From JBFYKJ01 sp041306005 (lineage in GTDB: Archaea; Altiarchaeota; Altiarchaeia; JAFGQM01), in contig JBFYKJ010000063.1 in assembly GCA_041306005.1 (NCBI GenBank), forward strand, positions 1 to 17,944: 17,944 bases of DNA. Direction: 5' to 3'. Positions 1 through 7,541 of the stretch are shown here, in pieces. The position numbers and the translations under genes were made by a program. The notes beneath the pieces are model-generated. The model ran no database searches. It saw nothing but the letters and a program-made list of their open reading frames with translations, and was not told the DNA's origin. Each line of letters opens with the position of its first letter. The stretch's first letter is position 1.

Positions 1-684
1 GGCATAAAGCCAATACTCGTGCACGGCGGGGGCAAGGACATCAACGAGCTCTCTAAGAAACTGGGCGTCGAGGTCAAATTCGTGGACGGGTTGAGATACA
101 CTGATGATGAGACGCTGAATGTAGTGATGATGGCCCTGGGCAAAGTCAACAGCGAGATAGTCGAGGAGTTGGAGAGCCTGGACTGCAAGGCGCTAGGCGT
201 GACGGGCGAGAGCGGCAGCATGCTTAGGGCGAAGAGGCTGGAAAAACTGGGCAACGTCGGCAGCATTGAAAAAGTGGATGAGCACGTCCTTAAAGGCCTC
301 CTGGACCAGGATTATATCCTCGTGATACAGCCGATAGGCATGGACGAGAGGGACAGGGCGGTGAACATCAACGCCGACGATGCGGCGGCCGCGATAGCGA
401 AGACGCTCAAGGCCGAAAAGCTCATCTACATGACGAACGTCCCGGGCCTGCTGGAGAACGAGAAGGACGAGAAGACGCTGATATCGACGGTGACCACGAC
501 CCAGCTCAAGGAAAAAATCAAGTGGGATGAGATCCACGGCGGGATGATACCGAAGACAAAAGGCATCATCGACGCGATAGAGAACGGGGTCAGGAACGTC
601 CATATAATAGACGGGAGAAAAGAGCACTCGCTCCTGCTGGAGGTCTTCACCGACTCCGGGATAGGGACGATGGTGACCGAATAG
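1..684 (+). CDS. argB: Acetylglutamate kinase, 5' end cut by the window edge
   Basis: Phosphorylates N-acetyl-L-glutamate with ATP, the second step of arginine synthesis, in the cytosol. The frame is open from base 1, so the gene begins left of the window; 227 residues remain. Visible family blocks are the glycine-rich phosphate-binding loop (VHGGGKD at fragment residues 7-13), the nucleotide-site block VNINADDAAAAIAKTL, MTNVPGLL, and the C-terminal blocks GGMIPKTKGIIDAIENGV, IIDGRKEHSLL and FTDSGIGT. The last block and the GGMIPK block fit ArgB better than its relative LysZ ([LysW]-aminoadipate kinase), whose C-terminus differs, but dual-function archaeal enzymes exist. It stops 34 bp before argD on the same strand, which supports the arginine assignment. 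An upstream argC or argJ is likely but lies outside the window. Confidence 0.9.
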   Translation, partial: GIKPILVHGGGKDINELSKKLGVEVKFVDGLRYTDDETLNVVMMALGKVNSEIVEELESLDCKALGVTGESGSMLRAKRLEKLGNVGSIEKVDEHVLKGLLDQDYILVIQPIGMDERDRAVNINADDAAAAIAKTLKAEKLIYMTNVPGLLENEKDEKTLISTVTTTQLKEKIKWDEIHGGMIPKTKGIIDAIENGVRNVHIIDGRKEHSLLLEVFTDSGIGTMVTE

Positions 685-718
685 CCGAAGTTAATCGCCC
701 TTAGTAGACCATAACCAA

Positions 719-1888
719 ATGGACTTTGACGAGATAAAGAAGTTGGACGGGAAGTATATCCTGCAGACATACGGGAGATACCCATTAGCCCTGGTCAGGG
801 GCCGGGGCTGCACGGTCTGGGACTCGGAGGGGGAAGAGTATCTAGATATGATAGGCGGTATTGCTTCTTGCCCCCTTGGGCACGCGCACCCCGCGTTCTC
901 GGCGGCGCTGACAGAGCAGGCCGAGACCCTCAGCCACGTTTCGAACTTCTTCTACAGCGAGCTGCAGGTCAAGCTGGCAAAGATGCTGAGCGACCTGACG
1001 CCGATAAAGAGCAAGACCTTCTTCTGCAACTCAGGGACGGAGGCCAACGAGGCGGCGATAAAGACCTCAAGGAAGTTCACCGGCAGGAGGGAGATAATCG
1101 CCATGAGCAACAGCTTCCACGGAAGGACTATGGGAGCGCTAGCAATCACGGACAAGAAGAAGTACCAGGCTCCCTTCGAGCCCCTGATGCCGGAAACGCG
1201 CACCGTGCCCTACGGGGACTTCAATGCCCTCAAGGCCGCGATGAACGAAAACACGGCCGCGGTGTTTACGGAGTTCATACAGGGGGAAGGCGGCATCAAG
1301 ATGCCAAAGGCGACGATGGCGGAGAGCATAGAATACTTCAAGGCGGTCAGGGAACTGTGCACCGACAACGGGTCGCTGATGGTGGTCGACGAGGTCCAGA
1401 CCGGGAACGGGAGGACGGGCACATACTTCGCCGCGGAGCAGTTTGAAGTGAAACCGGACATAATCACGACCGCGAAGGGGATAGCAAACGGCTTTCCCAT
1501 GGGGGTGGCGCTTATCGAGTCTAAGATCTCGGAGTGCATGCAGCCCGGAGACCATGCGTCGACGTTTGGCGGCAACCCGCTGGCTTGTGCCGCAGCCATA
1601 GCGACGGTAGAGACAATCCTCGACGACGATTTGATGGACAACGCCCGGGTCATGGGCAAGCGCCTGCAAAGGAAGCTTGACTTCACCGAGGTTCGGGGCC
1701 TTGGCCTCATGAGGGGCATCGACGTCGGGTCCAAGGAAAAGGGCGACGAGGTGCTGAAGAAGATGAGGGAAGAGGGCGTTTTAGTCAACCTTACGTCTAA
1801 TACGGTAATAAGGATGGTGCCCCCGCTCATAATAACGGGCGACGAGATAGACCGTGCGGCAGACACCTTCCGCGAGGCTGTGAAGTAG
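719..1888 (+). CDS. argD: Acetylornithine aminotransferase (class III, PLP-dependent)
   Basis: Transfers an amino group from glutamate to N-acetylglutamate semialdehyde to give N-acetylornithine, in the cytosol. The 389-residue length is normal for the family. Class III landmarks are in order: the PLP phosphate loop NSGTEA (104-109), SFHGRT (132-137), DEVQ (224-227) with the Asp that pairs with the PLP pyridine nitrogen, the Schiff-base lysine K253 in TTAKGIANGFP, and FGGNPLACAAA. The ATG at 719 gives the full N-terminus; an AT-rich stretch (gttaat) centred about 25 bp upstream could be a weak TATA box, but read-through from argB is equally possible. The LysW-dependent paralog LysJ and succinylornithine or ornithine aminotransferases are alternatives, and the argB neighbour favours ArgD. 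Confidence 0.9.
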   Translation: MDFDEIKKLDGKYILQTYGRYPLALVRGRGCTVWDSEGEEYLDMIGGIASCPLGHAHPAFSAALTEQAETLSHVSNFFYSELQVKLAKMLSDLTPIKSKTFFCNSGTEANEAAIKTSRKFTGRREIIAMSNSFHGRTMGALAITDKKKYQAPFEPLMPETRTVPYGDFNALKAAMNENTAAVFTEFIQGEGGIKMPKATMAESIEYFKAVRELCTDNGSLMVVDEVQTGNGRTGTYFAAEQFEVKPDIITTAKGIANGFPMGVALIESKISECMQPGDHASTFGGNPLACAAAIATVETILDDDLMDNARVMGKRLQRKLDFTEVRGLGLMRGIDVGSKEKGDEVLKKMREEGVLVNLTSNTVIRMVPPLIITGDEIDRAADTFREAVK

Positions 1889-1926
1889 GGCCTCTTGAGC
1901 AATGGGGCCCGCTCCGCAAAAGGGCG

Positions 1927-2601
1927 ATGGCGCCGTCCCAGAACAAGATGAAAAAGACCGCGGTCGACATAACCGCCGAAGACAAGCCGGGCGTCCTGCA
2001 CTCGGTGACCAGCGTGCTCTCCAAGCACGGGATAAACATAGCCTTTGTCAGCACCGGCGAGAGGAGGGCCGGGAAGACCAAGATATACCTGGAGCTCGAG
2101 AGCGTGAAGAACCCGGACAAGGCCATAAAGGAGATAGGCAAGCAGGATTACGTCTTGAACGCCAAGGAGGTGCCCACCTTCAGCGAGATATTCGGCAAGA
2201 GGGTGATAGTCCTCGGGGGCGGGGCCCAGGTGGCTGAAGTGGCCTCCGGCGCCATAAGCGAGGCCGACCGGCACAACATCCGGGGGGAGAGCATCTCGAT
2301 AGACACTCTGCCGGTGGTCGGCGAGGACAAGATAGAGAATGCGGTGAGAGCGGTTTCCCGGCTCCCAAGGGCGAAGGTGCTGGTGCTGGCCGGGTCCATA
2401 ATGGGCGGGAAGATAACCGAAGCGGTGGAAGAGATAAGGGACCTTGGGATAATAGTCATTTCACTGAATATGGCCGGGTCGGTCCCCGAGGCGTGTGACC
2501 TGATTGTGACAGACCCGGTCCAGGCGGGCGTCATGGCGGTGATGGCGATAGCCGACACTGCCCAGTTCGACATAAACAAGCAGAGGGGAAAGAAGTACTA
2601 G
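1927..2601 (+). CDS. ACT domain protein with C-terminal DUF5612-like domain
   Basis: 224 residues, two domains. Residues ~10-80 form an ACT-type ligand-binding fold: DITAEDKPGVLHSVTSVL shows the classic D-x-PG-x-L turn, followed by HGINIAFVST. Residues ~91-215 match from memory a domain widespread in methanogens and annotated as DUF5612: GGGAQVAEVASGAISEADR, an ISIDTLPVVGE segment, VLAGSIMGGKI, SLNMAGSVPEA and a VTDPVQAGVMAVMAIADTA tail. The function of the family is not established. ACT domains usually bind amino acids and control metabolism, so a role sensing arginine-pathway products is a reasonable inference from the position 38 bp after argD. ATG 1927 is used; ATG 1948 (MKKTAV) is an equally plausible start, and neither has a clear ribosome binding site. 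Confidence 0.75.
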   Translation: MAPSQNKMKKTAVDITAEDKPGVLHSVTSVLSKHGINIAFVSTGERRAGKTKIYLELESVKNPDKAIKEIGKQDYVLNAKEVPTFSEIFGKRVIVLGGGAQVAEVASGAISEADRHNIRGESISIDTLPVVGEDKIENAVRAVSRLPRAKVLVLAGSIMGGKITEAVEEIRDLGIIVISLNMAGSVPEACDLIVTDPVQAGVMAVMAIADTAQFDINKQRGKKY

Positions 2602-2614
2602 GGGTTTCTTGGCT

Positions 2615-2714
2615 GTCTTGTATAAGGGGCGCTAAGCGTGTCTTGTATCAAGGTTTCTTGGGACGTCTTGTATTAGCGCAGCTTGGGAGGTCTTGAGTCC
2701 TGTCGGGAGTGCTC
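2615..2714. repeat. Degenerate 25-bp tandem direct repeat
   Basis: The nonamer gtcttgtat occurs exactly at 2615, 2640 and 2665, and a diverged copy (gtcttgag) follows at 2690, giving a strict 25-bp period. The remainder of the unit is only partly conserved; ttcttggg or gcttggga recurs before the next unit. It fills the short gap between two convergent genes. The copies are too diverged and too close for a CRISPR array. The role is unknown. Confidence 0.6.
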
Positions 2715-2724
2715 ATTAGAGGGC

Positions 2725-3618
2725 TTAAAGCATCTTCTCTACCTGCGCGCGGTCCTTAAGGCCGCCCCGAGCCCCGGGCGACTGTATCACCGTCGCGGCG
2801 ACGGCGTTCGCAAAGCGGAGCGACTTCTCCACGTTCTTGGTCCTGAGGTACTCGGAGATGAAGCCCGCGGAAAAAGAGTCGCCGGCGCCCGTGGTATCTA
2901 TGGGATTGACCTTGAATGTCTTTGCCGAGTATGTCTTCTTGCCGTCCGACGCCACCGGCGGGTGTTCGCCGCGGGTGACGACGACTAGCTTTGGGCCCAA
3001 TGACATCAGGACACGAAGCGAGTCCTCGGCCGCCGCGGTCCCGGACATCATCTTGGCCTCGTCCTCAGAGCATATCAGTATGTCGGCCATTTCGACGAGT
3101 TTTCTGGCAGATGGGCCCTTCTCGGCTATTAGTGCGCCGGTGTTCACGCTAATAGTTTTTCCCGCTTCCCTGAACCTGGCGGCGGTATATTCCAGCGCCC
3201 TCAGGTTCTCCAGGTCGGCGATATGCAGATGGTCATAATTGCCGATGTAGCTGAGGCTTATGTCGCCCTCGCGCAGGTCATTGGCCGCGCCGGAATATGC
3301 GAACATCACCCTCTGCCCGTCCCGCCTGACGGCTACAAAGACCGTGCCCGTGGGGATGTCGGTGCGGGGCATTGCATCGGCATTGACGCCCTCCTTCCTC
3401 AGGTCGGCTATCAGAGTGTCGCCGAGGGCGTCCCTGCCCACTTTTCCAATGAACCCGGCCCCCTCGCCAAGGCGCGCGCAAAAGACAGCGAAGTTTGCCG
3501 CCGACCCGCCCGGCATCAGCTGGAGGCGCGGGACAAAGACCTCGTCGTCCGGATTCGGGAACCTGTCGACGAGGGCTATCTGGTCCATGAGGACTGCGCC
3601 GATGGAGAGGATTTTCAT
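2725..3618 (-). CDS. PfkB-family carbohydrate or nucleoside kinase
   Basis: ATP-dependent kinase of the ribokinase/PfkB superfamily, 297 residues, cytosolic. The N-terminal signature PGGSAANFAVFCARLG lies at 36-51 and the C-terminal signature DTTGAGDSFSAGF at 241-253. The anion-hole GAGD ends in the catalytic base D247. The lid-side segment DIPTGTVFVAVRRDGQR and the ATP-site run LVVVTRGEHPP are also present. The substrate cannot be read from these motifs; ribose, a nucleoside, fructose or a related sugar are all possible. It lies 25 bp downstream of the toxin gene on the same strand, so it may be read from the toxin-antitoxin promoter. It converges on the ACT gene. Confidence 0.85.
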   Translation of the reverse strand: MKILSIGAVLMDQIALVDRFPNPDDEVFVPRLQLMPGGSAANFAVFCARLGEGAGFIGKVGRDALGDTLIADLRKEGVNADAMPRTDIPTGTVFVAVRRDGQRVMFAYSGAANDLREGDISLSYIGNYDHLHIADLENLRALEYTAARFREAGKTISVNTGALIAEKGPSARKLVEMADILICSEDEAKMMSGTAAAEDSLRVLMSLGPKLVVVTRGEHPPVASDGKKTYSAKTFKVNPIDTTGAGDSFSAGFISEYLRTKNVEKSLRFANAVAATVIQSPGARGGLKDRAQVEKML

Positions 3619-3643
3619 GTTGGTATGCCCCTTATGATTTTGC

Positions 3644-3934
3644 CTAGTCTATTGTCAGCACTCCGGACTTAAAGATGCTGTCGTGGTGGTCGAAGTCATA
3701 TAGCTCTATCAAATCCTCGTTTTTAACATATCTGAAGGTCAAGACGAAGTGCGAATCCACGTGTACTTCCCTTAAGTGCTGGAGAGGCGCCCTCAGGTTT
3801 TTGTAGTGCTCTGGGTCTTCGCAAGCCAAGAGCTCATCTATCTTGCCCATGAGTGCCTCATACCGCCTCTTGTCCTTCCGGTAAAGCTTCTCGATCTTCT
3901 TGCGAAGCTTCTTTCCCGCCTTGAACCTACGCAT
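3644..3934 (-). CDS. RelE/ParE-superfamily toxin of a type II toxin-antitoxin pair
   Basis: 96 residues, strongly basic at the N-terminus (MRRFKAGKKLRKKIEKLYRK), as in archaeal RelE-like mRNA interferases. The C-terminal half carries the family pattern of short strands: LREVHVDSHFVLTFRYV, then IELYDFDHHDSIF. The DFDHHD block is common in archaeal members of this superfamily. By homology it should act on ribosome-bound mRNA; this is inferred, not shown. Its start lies inside the end of the antitoxin gene (8-bp overlap), the usual order of antitoxin first and toxin second. A ParE-type gyrase poison with the same fold is the main alternative. Confidence 0.75.
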   Translation of the reverse strand: MRRFKAGKKLRKKIEKLYRKDKRRYEALMGKIDELLACEDPEHYKNLRAPLQHLREVHVDSHFVLTFRYVKNEDLIELYDFDHHDSIFKSGVLTID

Positions 3935-4172
3935 TCTCGATCTCTTTTCTCAGCTCGGATAGGGAGGCGTACTCTTTGAAAGTGTCTTTCTTCTCGATGT
4001 TGCGGATGCGCTTCACGAACTCGGGCCTGAGCTCAGGCTCGAGGAAGGTTTCCTCATATTTAGAGACTACTACGTCTATCGCCTGCGACTTGTCCTTCAG
4101 CCCGTACTTGGCCTTGACTATGTTAAGGACGCGGTTTGACCGGTCGCCTATGTTTATCATCGCCTGAACCAT
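3927..4172 (-). CDS. DUF2683-type (ribbon-helix-helix-like) antitoxin
   Basis: 81 residues opening with MVQAMINI, then RVLNIVKAKYGLKDKSQAID, and FLEPELRPEFVKRI in the second half. This is the pattern I recognise for the archaeal DUF2683 family, small proteins found next to RelE-like toxins. The N-terminal strand plus two short helices would form a dimeric DNA-binding unit, and the charged C-terminal tail would wrap the toxin. It overlaps the toxin start by 8 bp, so translation is probably coupled. A TATA box 31-40 bp upstream of the ATG and an AT-rich inverted repeat between them suggest a short leader and autorepression. Confidence 0.75.
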   Translation of the reverse strand: MVQAMINIGDRSNRVLNIVKAKYGLKDKSQAIDVVVSKYEETFLEPELRPEFVKRIRNIEKKDTFKEYASLSELRKEIENA

Positions 4173-4184
4173 GTTAGTTCGTGT

Positions 4185-4212
4185 ATATATTTGTATATGC
4201 GGAATATATAAA
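4185..4212 (-). promoter_or_regulatory. Toxin-antitoxin promoter: TATA box and candidate operator
   Basis: Read on the minus strand, a TATA box (tttatatatt, 4203-4212) is centred about 35 bp before the antitoxin ATG, predicting a start site near 4181 and a leader of about 10 nt. Between box and ATG lies the inverted repeat atata-(4 nt)-tatat at 4185-4198, well placed for a ribbon-helix-helix antitoxin to bind over the start site. Confidence 0.55.
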
Positions 4213-4215
4213 TGC

Positions 4216-4548
4216 TCAATGCGCCCGCTGCGGAAAGCGTGTCACCCGGCCGCGCCTTGCCTGGAACCCCTCGACAACACCAACGCCATGGTGCGCCTGT
4301 ATCGCCCGATAGACTTTCCTGGGCAACAGAGCTTTCTGGTGCTCGGGGAATATGTGCATCCAATCAATCTTAGCGGAATCCTTGCGCAGGTTGTAGTGGC
4401 CGTTGCCCATCAGCTCGCCGGTAGCTGCGCTCTTGACGGCGAATGCCCAACCTTCACCGGTTGGAGCAAGGGTTACCGATACGTCGCCTGATTTTGAGAT
4501 GAACTCTTTTCTGCCCGGGCCCTTATCCGGACTTTGTCGGTCCGCCAT
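4216..4548 (-). CDS. Small uncharacterised protein downstream of leuS
   Basis: 110 residues, not recognised. It starts 6 bp after the leuS stop and must be read from the same transcript. The middle (SVTLAPTGEGWAFAVKSA, then MGNGHYNLRKDSAKIDWMHI) looks like alternating beta strands. It is followed by a helix (LLPRKVYRAIQAHHG) and a basic tail (FQARRGRVTRFPQRAH). The strand-strand-helix order recalls the C-terminal half of a GNAT acyltransferase, but no acetyl-CoA loop (Q/R-x-x-G-x-G/A) is present, so this is a loose fold guess only. No signal peptide or membrane segment is seen. Confidence 0.55.
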   Translation of the reverse strand: MADRQSPDKGPGRKEFISKSGDVSVTLAPTGEGWAFAVKSAATGELMGNGHYNLRKDSAKIDWMHIFPEHQKALLPRKVYRAIQAHHGVGVVEGFQARRGRVTRFPQRAH

Positions 4549-4554
4549 CTTACG

Positions 4555-7410
4555 TCACTCGAGGTACACCGCCGGCTTCATCGGGAGCGCGAAGCGCAGC
4601 TTCCCTTGCGGGTCTTCCTTCGGGTTGATTTTTACACTACAACCGAGTTCCTTCTCGAGGAAGGAGGCCGCATCCTTCAAGATCGCATCTTCATCGCCCT
4701 TAGACCAGCCGGCGGCGTAATTCGACTCGTTAGCCTTTTTGAAAAGTCCCGTGATGTCTTTCCCGTGCTGCTTGAACTTGGCTTCTTTCATCACGTCGCC
4801 TATCTTCGCGCCGTTCTTGATGAGCCCGAACAGCTCGTACTTCCACTCTTCAGCGACGAAGACGCTGACTTTCCCGGGCTTCTTCCCGGTCATCTGGGAT
4901 ATCTTCTCTATATCCGCCATCAGGTTTTCAACCACGTTCTCGCCGAGTTCGGCTGTCTTATCGATTTTAGACTCGTCAGCCTCCGGGTACTTCGCGTCAA
5001 GGACAAAGCCCTTCTGCCCCAGACCAGACCAGAGTTCTTCACAGGCAAAAGGCGTGAACGGCGACATCATCCTGACCCACTCGCCGGCGAATTCCTTAAG
5101 CACAGCGGGGTTGTTCCCTCCTCGCCTCTCATACCACCTAAGGGTGTTGAAGACCTCGAAGAAGCCCGCCTGCAGGGCCTTCCTCGTCTGGAACTTGTCG
5201 AGCGCATCGTTCATGGTCTTCTTCGCCGTTTGTGTCTTCGAGACGAGCCACTTGTCTATCGAGGCCTGCTTGCCCGCGGCCTTGCCGGCCGCCTTCGCCG
5301 ACCCTGTGCCGGCCGCGTCGCCCTTGACGGCCGACTCGACGAAGCTTATGAACCTCATCAGCGCCTTTTGCGCCCCCACGACCTCGTTCTCCCTCCAGTC
5401 GAAGTCCTGCCAGGGCTCGACGTTGCTCATTAGGAATAGCCTTACCACGTCGGCGCCGAACTTGTCGACCGCTTCCTTGAGGATGACTACGTTCCCTCTT
5501 GATGACGACATCCTCGCGCCCTCGAGGAGGCCAACGCCAAAACAGACTATCCCCTTCACCCACTTCTCGGGCGGGAATAGCGCCGCGTGGTGGAGTATCA
5601 TGAAGGTCAGGTGGTTGCCGATTAATTCCGCAGCCGTGCACCTCCAGTCGAGCGGGTACCAGTACTGGAAGGACTCGCGCATCTTTTTTATCTTGGCGAG
5701 GTCTATTCCGGTCTTCTTGGCGACGTCCTCGGCTTTCCCCGTCCCCAAAAGGACGAAGTCGAACAGTTCATCGGTCAGCTTCTCTGCCGGCAGCTCCTTG
5801 ATGATATGCGCGATCGTGTAATACGACATGTAGATCGTGCTGTCCGACAGCGGCTCTATCATGAACCGCGGGTCGACCGGGAGGTGCGTCCCGAGGCCGA
5901 AGTTCCTCACGCACGGCCAGTCCTTGAGCCAGTCGATGGTGTGCAGATATTCATTCCGGTTAGCCTCCGGGACGCAGTCAAGCTGCGCGACAAGGGCGCG
6001 CGCCATCGTCTTCCACCCCTCGTCCGAATATCTGATGAACCATGAGTCTGCGTTGGAGACGACCACCTGCGAGCCGCACCGGCATCGAACACCCTCCGAG
6101 AACTCGTGCATCGTGCCCGCCAGGCCCTTGCTTATGAATTCCGCTTTCATGGCCTCCTTGGCCCGCTCTACGGGCATCCCGGCGTACTGGCCGCAGATGG
6201 GAAGCATAACTCCTGTGTGAAAGCCCTCCTTGTAGACCTCTTTTGTGGCTTCTTCAAGCTTCTTGTCATCTGAGAGGCCCCGTATGCCGAGCTGCTCGGA
6301 AATCTTGATCGCCGCGTTCTCGCCGAACCTCTTTGTCCTGATTATGGGTATCGGCTTAAGGGAGTTGACCTTCTCATAGTCAAGGCCGTACCTCTCGCAC
6401 TCGGCGCGATTGCTTTGGAGTTCCCTAAGCGCTATGTAGTCGAACGGGGCGTCCGAGGGCACCGAGGTCACCAAACCTGTCGCGACCTTCGGGTCGCAGA
6501 ACCTTGACGGGAGTATTAGGATATCGCGCTCTATAGCGGGGGCGAGGCAATGCTTGCCGACAAGTGACCTGCCGTCGACGGTGCCCGTGATTTCAACCTT
6601 CTTCTCCTGGTAAGCCAGTTTCCCCGCGCACTCGCGGCTTATTATCCAGCACTCGCTGCCTACTTTAGCCTTTACGTACTCAACATCGGGGTTCACCCAC
6701 ATGTTTGTTTGACCATACATTGTCTCGGGCCTTAATGTGGCGGCAACGAGGAAGCAGTCCTTAAAATGAGAATCACTCATTTTGAATTTCAATAAAGTCC
6801 ATTCCTGTATCTCCGCGTTCTCGCCCTCAAGCAAGTCGTGCGCGGTCACCGGGTTCTTGCAGTTGAGGCAGTATCTCACCGGGTGCTTGCCCTCTCTCAC
6901 GAGGCCCTTCTTGTGGAGCGTGTCGTATTGCCAGGTGACGAAGCGGTTGTAATGCGGGTCGTTCGTCGTGAACTGCCTGCGCCAGTCTATCGAGTACCCC
7001 AGAGCGCTCATGCTGGCGATGTAATGGTTGTCGATGAAGTACTTCGCAAAGCCCATCGGGGTTTCCAGTTGTTTTAGTTCCGCGTCCGTGACTTTGTAAA
7101 CATCCTGTAGCACGTGCATCTGCTTGGGCTCGCGGTCCTTCAGTCGCTTGACGGCGCCCACAATCGGCGTCCCGGTCACGTGCCAGGCCATGGGGAAGAG
7201 GACGTTAAAGCCCTTCATCCTCTTGTAGCGGGCGAATATGTCCGGGACCGTATAAGTCCTACCGTGGCCTATGTGCATGCCCCCGGACGGGTAAGGATAA
7301 GCTACTGTGATGTAATACTTCGGCCGATTATCGGGCTCTGAGTCAAAAGCATGCGCTGCGGCCCACTTCTTCTTCCACTTGTCCTCGACAGCCTTGTAGT
7401 CGTAGTCCAT
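4555..7410 (-). CDS. leuS: Leucyl-tRNA synthetase, archaeal type
   Basis: Charges tRNA-Leu with leucine using ATP; class I synthetase, cytosolic. 951 residues from ATG 7410, normal for archaeal LeuRS. The HIGH motif is GGMHIGHGRTY (H46-H49), and the KMSKS counterpart is RMSSSRGN (R633-S637). WHVTGTPI follows the HIGH region, and the CP1 editing domain lies between the motifs with Cys pairs (CLNC and CRCG). The DWRRQFTT block and HDLLEGE are typical of LeuRS. The frame stays open upstream to a TTG at 7503, but that stretch encodes the 23-bp DNA repeat and has no synthetase similarity, so ATG 7410 (MDYDYKAVEDKW) is taken as the start. The small gene at 4548 follows after 6 bp. Confidence 0.95.
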   Translation of the reverse strand: MDYDYKAVEDKWKKKWAAAHAFDSEPDNRPKYYITVAYPYPSGGMHIGHGRTYTVPDIFARYKRMKGFNVLFPMAWHVTGTPIVGAVKRLKDREPKQMHVLQDVYKVTDAELKQLETPMGFAKYFIDNHYIASMSALGYSIDWRRQFTTNDPHYNRFVTWQYDTLHKKGLVREGKHPVRYCLNCKNPVTAHDLLEGENAEIQEWTLLKFKMSDSHFKDCFLVAATLRPETMYGQTNMWVNPDVEYVKAKVGSECWIISRECAGKLAYQEKKVEITGTVDGRSLVGKHCLAPAIERDILILPSRFCDPKVATGLVTSVPSDAPFDYIALRELQSNRAECERYGLDYEKVNSLKPIPIIRTKRFGENAAIKISEQLGIRGLSDDKKLEEATKEVYKEGFHTGVMLPICGQYAGMPVERAKEAMKAEFISKGLAGTMHEFSEGVRCRCGSQVVVSNADSWFIRYSDEGWKTMARALVAQLDCVPEANRNEYLHTIDWLKDWPCVRNFGLGTHLPVDPRFMIEPLSDSTIYMSYYTIAHIIKELPAEKLTDELFDFVLLGTGKAEDVAKKTGIDLAKIKKMRESFQYWYPLDWRCTAAELIGNHLTFMILHHAALFPPEKWVKGIVCFGVGLLEGARMSSSRGNVVILKEAVDKFGADVVRLFLMSNVEPWQDFDWRENEVVGAQKALMRFISFVESAVKGDAAGTGSAKAAGKAAGKQASIDKWLVSKTQTAKKTMNDALDKFQTRKALQAGFFEVFNTLRWYERRGGNNPAVLKEFAGEWVRMMSPFTPFACEELWSGLGQKGFVLDAKYPEADESKIDKTAELGENVVENLMADIEKISQMTGKKPGKVSVFVAEEWKYELFGLIKNGAKIGDVMKEAKFKQHGKDITGLFKKANESNYAAGWSKGDEDAILKDAASFLEKELGCSVKINPKEDPQGKLRFALPMKPAVYLE

Positions 7411-7418
7411 GGCAAAAT

Positions 7419-7474
7419 GCGCTTGCGCGCAATGGCGAAAGGCGCTTGCGCGCAATGGCGAAAGGCGCTTGCGC
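7419..7474. repeat. 23-bp tandem repeat in the predicted leuS leader
   Basis: Two perfect 23-bp copies lie at 7419-7441 and 7442-7464, followed by the first 10 bases of a third (gcgcttgcgc, 7465-7474). Each full unit holds the 10-bp palindrome ttgcgcgcaa. The array ends 8 bp before the leuS start codon, so it would form most of the transcript's 5' leader. Confidence 0.85.
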
Positions 7475-7497
7475 ACTGCGATAATTATCCGTCTAAG

Positions 7498-7506
7498 GGA
7501 CAAAAA
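7498..7506 (-). promoter_or_regulatory. Candidate leuS TATA box
   Basis: On the minus strand the sequence tttttgtcc differs by one base from the tttttatcc boxes seen before other genes in this window. It would place transcription start near 7477 and give a leader of about 67 nt containing the whole 23-bp repeat. Two other AT-rich stretches, ttttaagt at about 7520-7527 and ataattat at 7481-7488, are alternatives. Confidence 0.35.
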
Positions 7507-7541
7507 CGTCCGTTCGGGGACTTAAAATGGCGTGTGCCGGT

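Noticed and set aside
1210..2274. Long minus-strand frame opposite argD and the ACT gene
   Set aside because: It is antisense to two well-supported genes, has low-complexity composition and no recognisable motif.
2615..2714. CRISPR-like array
   Set aside because: The period is only 25 bp with a 9-bp conserved core, leaving no room for repeat plus spacer, and no cas gene is present.
4534..5821. Long plus-strand frames opposite leuS
   Set aside because: They mirror the codon bias of the synthetase on the other strand and show no domains.
7411..7503. 31-residue N-terminal extension of leucyl-tRNA synthetase from TTG 7503
   Set aside because: The extension is encoded by the 23-bp DNA repeat and lacks synthetase similarity; ATG 7410 matches the normal archaeal start.
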